Shown one piece after another: positions 51,253-60,097 of a stretch of DNA of 64,000 nt. Position 1 is the stretch's first letter, and the number at the start of each line of letters is the position of its first letter. The notes beneath the pieces were generated by a model. It was not told where the DNA came from and searched no databases. It saw only the letters and a list, made by a program, of their open reading frames with translations. The position numbers were made by a program, and so were the translations under genes. Origin of the DNA: Paenibacillus dokdonensis (GTDB taxonomy: Bacteria > Bacillota > Bacilli > Paenibacillales > Paenibacillaceae); NCBI RefSeq assembly GCF_004916975.1, contig NZ_STGQ01000001.1, positions 2,070,993 through 2,134,992 of the forward strand. The letters are read 5' to 3'.

Positions 51253-52047
51253 ATGGCTAATACCGTACTCATAGGTCAATATATCGAGACGCATTCTATA
51301 TTCCACCGGCTGGACCCGAGGACGAAGATTATAAGCATCACCATGATGATGCTGAGCTTCCTGATGCTTGAAACTAGTCTTAGCTACTTGATCGCAACCA
51401 TCTTCGTCATTGGCTTTTTAATGATATCGAAGATTCCGGCCCGCGTGATTTGGAGGGGATTAAAGCCCATTTTATTGATCTTGATGTTTACCTTTCTTTA
51501 TCATGTTATCTTTACAAAAGGAACTGTCATTTGGTCCTGGTTATTCGTCGAGATATCTGAGGAAGGGTTACAAAATGGGACGCGTTTCGTATGGCGCATT
51601 ATTTTACTCGTTTTATTAGCATCTTTATTAACGTTAACCACAAAACCGCTAACATTAGCCTATGGTCTTGAAAAATTATTATCACCGCTATCCAAGCTTC
51701 ACGTTCCGGTGGAGCAGTTTTCTTTGATGATTGTCATTGCTATTCGGTTTATCCCGACCATTGTACAGGAGCTTGAGCGCATTCTTTTAGCACAAAAAGC
51801 CAGAGGCTTTGATATGACGACATTACCGCTAGCTAAACGCATGTTATCCTATATTCCGATTTTAGTACCTTTGCTCTTCACGACCATTCAACGCGCCGAA
51901 CAGCTGACCTACGCTATTGATGCACGTGCTTATGGTAATGGTAAAGGAAGAACCAGCTATAAGCAGCTGAAATTTCAGAAAATGGATTATCAAGCAGGCG
52001 TGATCGTTATGTTTTTTGCCTTGACCTTACTGTTATTAAGGATATAG
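51253..52047 (+). CDS. ecfT: ECF transporter transmembrane T protein (EcfT)
   Basis: 264 residues with five to six membrane helices. The N terminus HRLDPRTKIISI is typical of EcfT. The ATPase-coupling motifs are visible as AQKARGF (A-R-G) and the second in AIDARAYG. It links the two ATPases to S components such as BioY, 5.8 kb upstream in the same transcript. The start codon directly abuts the stop of the preceding gene. In many Firmicutes the module sits in a ribosomal-protein operon; here a copy is under BirA control. Confidence 0.92.
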   Translation: MANTVLIGQYIETHSIFHRLDPRTKIISITMMMLSFLMLETSLSYLIATIFVIGFLMISKIPARVIWRGLKPILLILMFTFLYHVIFTKGTVIWSWLFVEISEEGLQNGTRFVWRIILLVLLASLLTLTTKPLTLAYGLEKLLSPLSKLHVPVEQFSLMIVIAIRFIPTIVQELERILLAQKARGFDMTTLPLAKRMLSYIPILVPLLFTTIQRAEQLTYAIDARAYGNGKGRTSYKQLKFQKMDYQAGVIVMFFALTLLLLRI

Positions 52048-52083
52048 CTGAATGCATATGTAAAAATACAGGAGGCGCTGACG

Positions 52084-53046
52084 ATGCAATGGAATACGAG
52101 AATCACCGAATTATTGCACATTAAGTATCCTATCATTCAAGGAGGGCTTGCCTATTTAGCTTATGCAGACCTCGCTGCCGCAGTTTCGAATGCCGGTGGA
52201 TTAGGACAAATCACTGCCATGAGTCTCCCGAACGCAGATGCCCTCCGCCAAGAAATTCGGCATGCACGTACACTTTCAGACAAGCCATTGGGTGTCAACT
52301 TTGCTATTGGTATGCATGGTGCATCTTTCGAGGATCGGGTGCAAGTCGCCATTGATGAGCAAGTATCCGTTGTGACGATTACGGGAGGTAACCCTGCGCC
52401 GATTTTAGGGATGCTGCAGTCCACGGATATCAAAACACTGGTGCTTGTTTCCTCGAGCAGGCAGGCAAAGAAAGCGGAACAACTAGGCGCATCCGCTGTT
52501 ATTGTTGTGGGGCAGGAAGGAGGCGGGCACTTAGGACGTGACGATGTTGGAACCATGGTGCTCGTTCCGCAGGTGGTTGATGCCGTTTCAATTCCCGTCG
52601 TTGCCTCCGGGGGGATCGGAGATGGCCGCGGTTGGATGGCTGCCCAAGCTCTTGGCGCAGAGGGTATCGAAATGGGAACGCGCTTTATAGCCACTCAGGA
52701 ATGTGTCCATGCCTCTGCTTCCTATAAAAAGGCTTTAATCGAGAGTTCGGAGTTTGATACAGCAGTAATTAAACGTTCGATCCATTCTCCTGCCAGAGTA
52801 CTGCGAAGTGAATACATCGATAAAGTACTTGAAATCGAGCGCGAGTCACCAACATATGAGGCGTTAAAGAATTATATTAGCGGAGAAGCCAACAAACGCT
52901 GGATTTACGATGGCATCAAAGAAGAAGGCTTTGGCTGGGCAGGTCAAATAACCGGTATGATCCATGATATCCCTACGGTTACCGAGCTGATGGACAGAAT
53001 GGTTGAGGAAGCAGGGAGTATTCGTAAAAAGTGGGGGTCTCTATAA
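52084..53046 (+). CDS. FMN-dependent FabK-like reductase / nitronate monooxygenase family
   Basis: 320-residue TIM-barrel flavoprotein. It shows YPIIQGGLAYLAYADLAAAV, GVNFAIG, the FMN phosphate region GQEGGGHLGRDDVGTMVLVP and VVASGGIGDGRGWMAAQALG, then GTRFIATQE. The QEGGGH and GDGRG segments are shared by enoyl-ACP reductase FabK and by nitronate monooxygenases; sequence alone does not separate them. As last gene of a unit with ligase, thiolase, ketoreductase and dehydratase, the enoyl-reductase role is the more likely. AGGAGG precedes the ATG by about seven bases and a strong terminator follows. Confidence 0.82.
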   Translation: MQWNTRITELLHIKYPIIQGGLAYLAYADLAAAVSNAGGLGQITAMSLPNADALRQEIRHARTLSDKPLGVNFAIGMHGASFEDRVQVAIDEQVSVVTITGGNPAPILGMLQSTDIKTLVLVSSSRQAKKAEQLGASAVIVVGQEGGGHLGRDDVGTMVLVPQVVDAVSIPVVASGGIGDGRGWMAAQALGAEGIEMGTRFIATQECVHASASYKKALIESSEFDTAVIKRSIHSPARVLRSEYIDKVLEIERESPTYEALKNYISGEANKRWIYDGIKEEGFGWAGQITGMIHDIPTVTELMDRMVEEAGSIRKKWGSL

Positions 53047-53055
53047 TTTTTATAA

Positions 53056-53095
53056 AATAAGTTCTTGTCCAGTGCTTAGGACAAGAACTTATTTT
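53056..53095. terminator. Terminator of the biotin cluster
   Basis: AATAAGTTCTTGTCC and GGACAAGAACTTATT form a 15-bp perfect stem with an 8-nt loop and a T-run on the plus strand. It is nearly symmetrical, so it can also end the permease transcript coming from the right. Confidence 0.9.
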
Positions 53096-53165
53096 CATAT
53101 CCAATATGGACAAAACAGTTCATAATCGTCGTAGCACTCTGCTGAACGAAAGCGCATGAAAGACC

Positions 53166-54575
53166 TTAGATTGAATTCTTATGGACTTTCCGATACTTCA
53201 GCAGAAGCGGATAAAACAGGATGCCGCTGACAATCAGCGCAAGTCCAAGCAGGAACGTCTTGAGATCCGCGGTTCCTGCCACGATCACCCATAGCGAGTA
53301 GATGGCAGCCAAAGCCGCTATGATCCCTTCGGTTACACGCTCCTTCTGCAGTGTGTAGGTTTCGCCGGTCCAGGTCAGCTTGAGGTGGTAGAGAGATGCA
53401 ATCAGGTAAGGGACCAGATAAGCTAGCGTAGCGATATAGATGATAAAATCAAACGCTGCTGAGATGGAACCCGAGATCGTGGACAGCAGCAAGATCTGTC
53501 CGAGGATGCTGGAGATCCGGAGTGATACCTTCGGCATGCCTTTACTATTCTCCTTGGAAAAAGACGGCAGGAACACGCCTAACTTGGACGCTTGAAACGG
53601 CACTTCGCTGCTTAACAGCACCCAGCCGATGGTGGAGCCTATCAGACTGATCAGACCGAGGCCCGCTAGCAGCTTGCCGCCAATGGGTCCCAGCACGGTA
53701 GAAATGCCGTCCACCAGCGGATTCTGTGAGGCCATTAGCTGGTCTTGTGTCAGCAGGCCCATTGTCAATATGCTAATGCCTACATACAATACGATCGAGA
53801 TCAACAGCCCTGCGATGGTCGCGCGGCGGATATCCTGCTTGCGCCGAGCGCGTGCGGCAAAGACCATGGCGGATTCCACCCCGATGAAAGCCCATAGTGT
53901 TGCAACCGCGGCCGAGTTAACCTGGGAAAGCAGACTGAGCGTCTCCCCGCTGTCATTGGTGCGTGGAGCCAGGAATGGCCCAATATTGCTCTGCTCAAAC
54001 GAAAATAGGGCAATTACGATGAAGAGTACAAATCCGATGACCTTAGTCGCCGTAGCAATGAAATTCAACCGCCCCGCACCGTTCATGCCTTTTTGGCAGA
54101 TGGCGTATGTTCCCCATAGAAGTACCGAGCAGACGAGAAACGTCAGGGTATTGCCTGCTTTTAATGTGAAATTCCCGATGGTCAGCCATACCTTGCTACT
54201 GGTAAGCACCGGGAAGAAGGTGGAAAGGTAGCTTGCGAACGTCGTGATAACCGCCACAAAACCGGCGATATTGCCGACCCAGTATCCCCAGGTGGACATA
54301 AAGCCGGCCAAGAGGGATCCATGGGAACCTTCACGAAACAGCTCTTTCGCATAGATTTGCGGGCCACCGCTGAGCTCAGGCTTGCGTACAGCCAAGCTGC
54401 CGAAGACAAGCGCCAAAGTGAGAACACCGAGTCCTGTAGCGGCCCAAGCCAGAATGACCCCGGCAGGACTTGCCGCTTCTGACAGAGATCGAGGCAGCAT
54501 GAAGATTCCGGAACCGACCATGTTCCCGACCACGAGGGCGGTCAGGATCCAGAAACCTAATTTATGTCTGGTCAT
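53166..54575 (-). CDS. APC-family amino-acid antiporter (ArcD/APA-like)
   Basis: 469 residues with 12 predicted helices. The start GFWILTALVVGNMVGSGIFM contains the APC substrate-carboxylate motif (GSGIF), and helix 6 has AVATLWAFIGVESAMVFAAR. The pattern fits the basic amino acid/polyamine antiporter group (for example arginine:ornithine exchange). AAGGGG is placed nine bases before the ATG. No arginine deiminase genes are adjacent, so the substrate is uncertain. Confidence 0.85.
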   Translation of the reverse strand: MTRHKLGFWILTALVVGNMVGSGIFMLPRSLSEAASPAGVILAWAATGLGVLTLALVFGSLAVRKPELSGGPQIYAKELFREGSHGSLLAGFMSTWGYWVGNIAGFVAVITTFASYLSTFFPVLTSSKVWLTIGNFTLKAGNTLTFLVCSVLLWGTYAICQKGMNGAGRLNFIATATKVIGFVLFIVIALFSFEQSNIGPFLAPRTNDSGETLSLLSQVNSAAVATLWAFIGVESAMVFAARARRKQDIRRATIAGLLISIVLYVGISILTMGLLTQDQLMASQNPLVDGISTVLGPIGGKLLAGLGLISLIGSTIGWVLLSSEVPFQASKLGVFLPSFSKENSKGMPKVSLRISSILGQILLLSTISGSISAAFDFIIYIATLAYLVPYLIASLYHLKLTWTGETYTLQKERVTEGIIAALAAIYSLWVIVAGTADLKTFLLGLALIVSGILFYPLLLKYRKVHKNSI

Positions 54576-54794
54576 GATGATAAACCCCTTTTGAAAATTT
54601 CTGAAAAAGTCACGAGTGATATGAAAAATGAACCGACAAGTATCTATGATACACTTTCTTCTGCTAAAGCACCAGAGTAAATATCAGGAGAGCACTTATT
54701 TCCCTCCCCGTAAGCAGGCCCGATGTTTCGGCAGACCGTGCGAGGGGGAAGAATAGATAATAAAGTACAGCAACCGACAAGGAGTGTGAAGCCC

Positions 54795-55079
54795 ATGAGA
54801 GAAATTCGTGAGGGCAGTCAGGAACTCGTTCTAGTAGAGGATGGGCAAGATGTTGCGGAGATTCACTTCAAGCCGCTCGATGACCGGACAATTGTTATTG
54901 ACCATACGTATGTATCGGAACAGCTGCGAGGCCAGAAGATTGGCGATCAGCTGGTGAAGGCGGTCGTAGATATCGCACGCAAGGATGGCAAGCTAATCGT
55001 TCCCGCGTGCTCGTTTGCTTTGGCTCAATTTAAAAGACATAAGGAATATAAGGATGTTTGGGCACAGGTGAAAGGGTAG
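54795..55079 (+). CDS. Short GNAT-like N-acetyltransferase (YjdJ/NATD1 type)
   Basis: 94-residue minimal GNAT domain. HTYVSEQLRGQKIGDQLVKA is the acetyl-CoA motif (L-R-G-Q-K-I-G) and CSFALAQFKRHKEYKDVW is the family tail with P-A-C-S-F. The frame is open from 54723, but GGAGTG precedes the ATG at 54795 and the extra 24 residues are not part of the fold. It is a single-gene unit. Confidence 0.85.
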   Translation: MREIREGSQELVLVEDGQDVAEIHFKPLDDRTIVIDHTYVSEQLRGQKIGDQLVKAVVDIARKDGKLIVPACSFALAQFKRHKEYKDVWAQVKG

Positions 55080-55154
55080 CTAACGTATCAGGGAGCATGT
55101 TACATGATGGTAATCAAGGGGTCTATTGACGAAGGATAAGAATAAATCCAGAAG

Positions 55155-55179
55155 GAGCTGCGAAAATCGCGGCTCTTTT
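55155..55179 (+). terminator. Terminator of the short GNAT gene
   Basis: GAGCTGCG-aaaat-CGCGGCTC, with TTTTG after it. Confidence 0.75.
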
Positions 55180-55276
55180 GTTTTGCAGATAGGGCTCGAA
55201 AATGCGTTGTCGTCATGAAGATACTGGAATTTTCAGGTGCGTTTTAAAGAAGCATCTTATATGAGTTTAAGAATCG

Positions 55277-56158
55277 TCAGTTCTGCAGCATCTTCAAAAA
55301 AGCCCCTGCAGCCAGCGATGGGGTCAAATTTTTCTGGACAGCAATACCGATATGCCGATCCGGTAGGGGAGTTTCTGTTCTAAGCTCCAGCAACGATCCG
55401 TCCGCAATACGAGATGCGACAAAGACCCGCGGCAAGAAGGCTATTCCATAACCACGCTCGGCAAATTCCGCGAGCATATCCAGGCTGTTCAACTCGAAAT
55501 CGGCTTCCACCTCTACCCCTTGCGATTGGAACCACCCTTCGATGAAGGAACGTGTCGAGCTGCCCAAGGATAGCATCAGTAGAGGGAGCTCAGTCAGCTG
55601 TTCAGTCCGTAAGGACTCTCGTGTCCAATCTGCAAAGGCCATTCCTACAACCGCGCAATAAGGCGAGGCATGGAAGTCGAGGACCTTGATTTCTTCATCC
55701 GATACGGGCAGATGGACGAAGCCTATGTCCAGTGAGCCTTTTTTCAAACGCTCCAAAATGCTGCTGGTCCGATCCTGAGACAGCTGAATGCGAATGTCGG
55801 GATAATCGGCATGGAACGAGTCGAGCGAGGGTAAAAGAAAATCCTTCACGATCGCCCCGTTTGCGCCAATTCTCAGCCGACCTTCGCTGAACTGCTTCAG
55901 CTTCTTCATGCGCCGCTCTGCAGAATCAAGCTCCTCGAACGCTTGCCGGACATGCTGATACAAATCCTGTCCCTCTTGCGTTAAGCGGACCCCCTTGGAT
56001 AACCGGTCGAATAGTACAACACCGAAAGCCCCTTCAAGCTGCTTGATTGCGTAACTCACAGAAGGCTGCGTCATATGGAGGCTTTGCGCGGCTTTCGTCA
56101 AATTGGAAGTCTCAGCAGCATGTAGGAAAACGCGATACCATTCTGTGTTTGCGATCAT
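55277..56158 (-). CDS. LysR-family transcriptional regulator
   Basis: 293 residues, the usual length. The N-terminal winged helix is FLHAAETSNLTKAAQSLHMT, QPSVSYAIKQLEGAFGVVLF, DRLSKGVRLTQEG. The periplasmic-binding-fold effector domain follows from about residue 90 (LRIGANGAIVKDFLLPSL). It is divergent from the chorismate synthase gene, with 109 bp between the two starts, so it probably controls that gene and itself. The effector is unknown; an aromatic-pathway intermediate is a reasonable guess. Confidence 0.9.
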   Translation of the reverse strand: MIANTEWYRVFLHAAETSNLTKAAQSLHMTQPSVSYAIKQLEGAFGVVLFDRLSKGVRLTQEGQDLYQHVRQAFEELDSAERRMKKLKQFSEGRLRIGANGAIVKDFLLPSLDSFHADYPDIRIQLSQDRTSSILERLKKGSLDIGFVHLPVSDEEIKVLDFHASPYCAVVGMAFADWTRESLRTEQLTELPLLMLSLGSSTRSFIEGWFQSQGVEVEADFELNSLDMLAEFAERGYGIAFLPRVFVASRIADGSLLELRTETPLPDRHIGIAVQKNLTPSLAAGAFLKMLQN

Positions 56159-56267
56159 TTGCTATCAATCCTCTCTATGACACATGTCGATTATTACAAT
56201 TTCATTTATTTCAAGTATAACTCTAAACTGAAAGAGAAGAAATTTTTAATATTCGGGAGGAATTAGC

Positions 56268-57326
56268 ATGGCGGGAAGTACGTTCGGAGAGCGGCTAAAA
56301 ATGACTACGTTCGGGGAATCACACGGAGAGGCTGTAGGCGTAATTGTGGAGGGTATCACGCCGGGCGTTGAGCTTGACGAGGCATACATCCAGATTCAGA
56401 TGGATAGAAGAAGGCCGGGACAATCCTCAGTCACGACTCCCCGGAAGGAATACGATAAGATACGCATCCTATCTGGCCTATTCGAGGGGCGTACGACTGG
56501 AACGCCTCTGTGTATCATGCTGAACAATACAGACATGCGCCCGTCAGCATACGATGACATCCAAAACATGTATCGGCCCGGGCATGCGGATCTCACTTAT
56601 GAGAAAAAGTATGGAATTCGCGACTATCGCGGCAGCGGCAGGGCTTCAGGAAGGGAGACAGCCGCTCGGGTGGCTGCGGGAGCGGTGGCGCGGAAGCTTT
56701 TGGAACGGCGAGGTGTATCGATCCTGGCCTATACGACTGAAATCGGCGGTATAAGGTGCGAGAATTTCGACGCCGATGCCATCGAACGTAATGCGGTGCG
56801 GGCATGCGATACGGCAGCGGCAAGTCGCATGATCGAGAAGATCGAACAGCTGACTGAAGAGGGCGACAGCTGCGGAGGTATCGTCGAATGCCGAATTCGC
56901 GGCGTCGCTCCGGGGCTGGGGGAGCCTGTGTTCGACAAATTGGACGCGGAGCTGGCAAGGGCTATGTTGTCCGTGGGCGCGATTAAAGGTATTGAATTCG
57001 GAGCGGGCTTCCAAGCAGCATCAATGCGGGGAAGCGAACACAACGATCAGATGGACACAGACGGATTCCTGACAAACCATGCCGGGGGGATCATCGGAGG
57101 GATCAGCACGGGAGCAGACATCGTGTTCCGAGTCGTCGTCAAGCCGACTTCATCTATTTCTTTACCACAACGGACCATGGATATGAACGGGAACGAACGG
57201 GAGATTACGACGATCGGCAGGCATGATCCGTGCATTTGCCCCCGCGTCGTACCTGTGATCGAAGCTATGGCCTGCATGGTGATCGAGGATCATTACAAGC
57301 GGCAAGCAGCTTTGCTGAATGAATAA
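56268..57326 (+). CDS. aroC: Chorismate synthase
   Basis: FMNH2-dependent lyase that converts 5-enolpyruvylshikimate-3-phosphate to chorismate. 352 residues. Signatures: FGESHGEAVGVIVEG, RRRPGQSSVTTPRKE, YGIRDYRGSGRASGRETAAR with the flavin/substrate-binding arginines, and GFLTNHAGGIIGGISTGADI. It is not in an aro operon but stands alone opposite a LysR regulator, so it is probably a second, separately regulated copy. GGGAGGAATTAGC precedes the ATG. Confidence 0.93.
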   Translation: MAGSTFGERLKMTTFGESHGEAVGVIVEGITPGVELDEAYIQIQMDRRRPGQSSVTTPRKEYDKIRILSGLFEGRTTGTPLCIMLNNTDMRPSAYDDIQNMYRPGHADLTYEKKYGIRDYRGSGRASGRETAARVAAGAVARKLLERRGVSILAYTTEIGGIRCENFDADAIERNAVRACDTAAASRMIEKIEQLTEEGDSCGGIVECRIRGVAPGLGEPVFDKLDAELARAMLSVGAIKGIEFGAGFQAASMRGSEHNDQMDTDGFLTNHAGGIIGGISTGADIVFRVVVKPTSSISLPQRTMDMNGNEREITTIGRHDPCICPRVVPVIEAMACMVIEDHYKRQAALLNE

Positions 57327-57444
57327 ATGGTCTCCTTTCTGGTATTCATACCCCATCTACAACGTAAGTAATTATGAAAAATCTGCTTTTTTTATGAAGA
57401 GCTGCTAAATATTATTCGCTTTATGAAGATCCCGTCAGAAAACA

Positions 57445-57472
57445 AGAGTCGCGGAAATCGCGGCTTTTTTAT
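57445..57472 (+). terminator. Terminator of the chorismate synthase gene
   Basis: AGTCGCG-gaaat-CGCGGCT, with six T. Confidence 0.75.
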
Positions 57473-57794
57473 TTTGTGGATTCAGAATAACGAAACGTTT
57501 GCTTAAATTACGACCATGTTCACGATTTAATTTCTTACTATGAATTTATTTGGTTCATTGTGTATTGCTGCTCAGAGAGGTGTGAATCGGAACCGTGGGC
57601 TGGACCGGAAGTTGGAGTGAATTAAAGAGAATTCAAGAAAAGAATAGCATACATTCATTGTAAGCGATGCCATGAGCGTATATCAGAAGATTTCGAACCT
57701 ATCCTTGATTCTTTGCTTCTTTACATAAAGCGTCCGAAAGGAGTAAGATTTCATTCGTAATCAAGACTTGCGAACCTGAAATTATATACTCCTA
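57473..57794. other. Non-coding stretch before the c-di-AMP riboswitch
   Basis: No gene is seen here. A TATACT at about 57785 is a candidate -10 for the riboswitch transcript; the matching -35 is poor. The rest shows no repeat or dyad that I could support. Confidence 0.4.
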
Positions 57795-57795
57795 G

Positions 57796-57936
57796 ATCGC
57801 TTAATTCTGAAATTAGGAGCGGGGGAACCAAAGAGGATGAGTTTTTCTCATCCTAGGGGTGAATCACTTGGTTATTAACTATAAGTGTAGGGATACTTTC
57901 AAGCCCGAATCCGTCAGCTAACCTCGTAAGCGTTAT
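57796..57936 (+). promoter_or_regulatory. c-di-AMP (ydaO-type) riboswitch
   Basis: P1 is formed by CGCTTA and TAAGCG. Conserved blocks are intact: GGAGCGGGGGAACCA, GGGGTGAATC, AGGGATACTTTCAAGCCCGA, ATCCGTCAGCTAACCTCG. It binds cyclic di-AMP, which favours the terminator at 57972-58009 and so switches off the downstream potassium transporter when potassium and c-di-AMP are high. Confidence 0.95.
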
Positions 57937-57971
57937 GAAAGAGGAATTTGTCGTGTGCAAATGTTTTTTAG

Positions 57972-58009
57972 AAGCCACGGGAAGGTCCAACTTTCCTGCG
58001 GCTTTTTTT
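57972..58009 (+). terminator. Expression-platform terminator of the riboswitch
   Basis: AAGCC with GGCTT and GGGAAG with CTTTCC in one stem, followed by seven T; 36 bp after the aptamer and 84 bp before the kimA start. Confidence 0.75.
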
Positions 58010-58092
58010 GTCGTGTCGAAATGGTTATGTGCGATAACCGTTTCGGGACATCTATGATATTACAACTTGACATTGGCGGTGACACTAAAGTA

Positions 58093-59917
58093 ATGGCAGC
58101 ATTAAAAAGACTTCTGATCGGGCTGCCTCTGAAATCGACCCAACTAGGAGAACTAAAAACTTAATAAGAAAAAGGCGCTGGCAATTCTTTCTTCCGACGC
58201 TTTATCATCCGTTGCTTATGGACCAGAACAAATCCTGTTGGTTTTGATCACGGTAAGCACGGCGGCATTCTGGTATTCGATACCCATCGGGATCGGAGTA
58301 TTGGTTTTATTAACGGCTCTGATTCTTTCATATCGTCAAATCATCTTTGCTTATCCGCATGGCGGGGGAGCCTACGTTGTATCCAAGCAGAACCTGGGAG
58401 TCTATGCCGGGCTGGTTGCGGGAGGCTCGTTGTTGGTCGATTATATTTTGACAGTTGCCGTCAGCGTGTCTGCGGGCACAGACGCTTTAACTTCAGCTTT
58501 CCCCGCTCTGCATGAGCATACGGTGGCTATTGCCGTGATTTTTGTCATTCTGATTACGATATTGAATTTAAGAGGTGTAACCGAGTCTGCATCTGTCTTG
58601 GCCTACCCGGTTTATTTATTCGCATTTGCCTTATTCATCCTGATTGGGGTAGGCATGTACAACATTATCACAGGGCATGTGTCTCCCGAATTACATGCGC
58701 CGATTGGGACGCCGGTAGCCGGCATCAGTTTGTTTTTACTCTTAAAAGCTTTCGCATCAGGCAGCTCGGCCCTGACAGGGGTTGAAGCGATATCGAATGC
58801 TATACCTAACTTTAAAGATCCTGGACCCAAAAATGCGGCCAAAACGTTAATGGCCATGGGAATCCTGCTTGCCTTGTTGTTCTCGGGTATCGTTTTCCTT
58901 GCTTATTATTTGGGTATATCGCCTAATGCTCATGAAACGGTAGTATCTCAAATTGCCAATCAGACCTTCGGCCGGCATTTTATGTACTTCTTTATTCAGG
59001 GAACGACCGCCTTAATTCTGATCCTTGCAGACAATACGGGATATTCAGCTTTCCCTCTGCTTGCGGTCAATCTGGCCAAGGATAAGTTCATTCCAAGAAT
59101 GTTCACTGTCCGGGGAGATCGTCTCGGGTATTCGAATGGCATCATCATTCTTGGATTATTATCGATCGTCCTGATTATTGGATTCAACGGACAAACCGAG
59201 CATCTGATTCCATTATATGCGGTGGGTGTATTCATTCCGTTTACCCTTTCACAGTCGGATATGATGGTAAAATGGATCCGTGAAAAGCCGACAGGCTGGG
59301 TCCCTAAACTGATTATTAATACGATAGGAGCGCTTATCAGCTTTACGGTTTCTATCGTGTTCTTTATGACCAAATTTTCGCAGGTTTGGCCCGTACTGAT
59401 ATTCTTGCCGCTGATCGTTTATCTGTTCCACCGCATTAGGAAGCATTATGAAGCCGTTGGTGAACAATTACGGCTTGCCACTTGTGAGCAAGCTGTCCCG
59501 ATTGAAGGTAATGTCGTCATTCTTCCCGTGTCCGGAATCACACACGTTGTCGAGCATTCCTTGAATTATGCGAAGTCACTGTCAGCCGATCAGATCATCG
59601 CCGTTTACATTCCTTTTGAAAGAGAGGAAGCGACACGGTTCGAGGAAAAATGGAACCAGTGGAGACACGATGTACGTCTTGTGACTTTACATTCTCCTTA
59701 CCGGAGCATCATTCATCCTTTAAGCAAATTTATCGATACGGTGCACCGGAAAGCCAGTGAATCCAATTATCAAGTAACGGTGGTTATTCCTCAGTTTATT
59801 CCTAAGAAAAGCTGGAAAAACCTGCTGCATAACCAGACAAGTTTTATGATTCGCGCCTATTTGCTTTATCGCAAAGACGTCATCGTTACGACGGTTCCGT
59901 ATCACCTTAAAAAATAA
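58093..59917 (+). pseudogene. kimA: kimA potassium importer, interrupted by a one-base frameshift
   Basis: High-affinity potassium/proton symporter of the KUP-like APC group, the classic target of the ydaO riboswitch. The first segment (MAALKRLLIGLPLKSTQLGE) runs into TAA at 58162. The rest is in the next frame from 58157 on: KKKALAILSSDALSSVAYGP and EQILLVLITVSTAAFWYS, then twelve helices and a cytoplasmic C-terminal domain to 59917. Removing one A from the run at 58155-58159 fuses the two into 607 residues, the length of Bacillus subtilis KimA. No other damage is seen, so the lesion is recent, phase-variable or a sequencing error. A shorter product could start inside the second segment. Confidence 0.85.
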
Positions 59918-59933
59918 CGTCGACATTACAGAA

Positions 59934-59970
59934 ACCCTGCGGGCTAAAGCCGTCAGGGTCTTTTTTTTTT
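59934..59970 (+). terminator. Terminator of kimA
   Basis: ACCCTG-cg-GGC-taaa-GCC-gt-CAGGGT, followed by nine T. Confidence 0.85.
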
Positions 59971-60097
59971 CGCTTCAGGCATGCTTCAAAGACCTTAATT
60001 ACCGTATATTTGAATGAATATTCAGGAATGGAATCATAATAGCAGGAAGAATGCCTTAACAATGAGATGACCACAATGATGAAGTGAGTGATGATGC

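Noticed and set aside
53101-53125. CAGTTCATAAT at about 53116 as a third copy of the exporter operator
   Set aside because: Only half of the 20-nt repeat is present and it lies between two gene ends, not in a promoter region.
57955-58164. 69-codon ORF between the c-di-AMP riboswitch and kimA as an independent gene
   Set aside because: Its first part crosses the expression-platform terminator. Its last part, from ATG 58093, is the N terminus of kimA before the frameshift.
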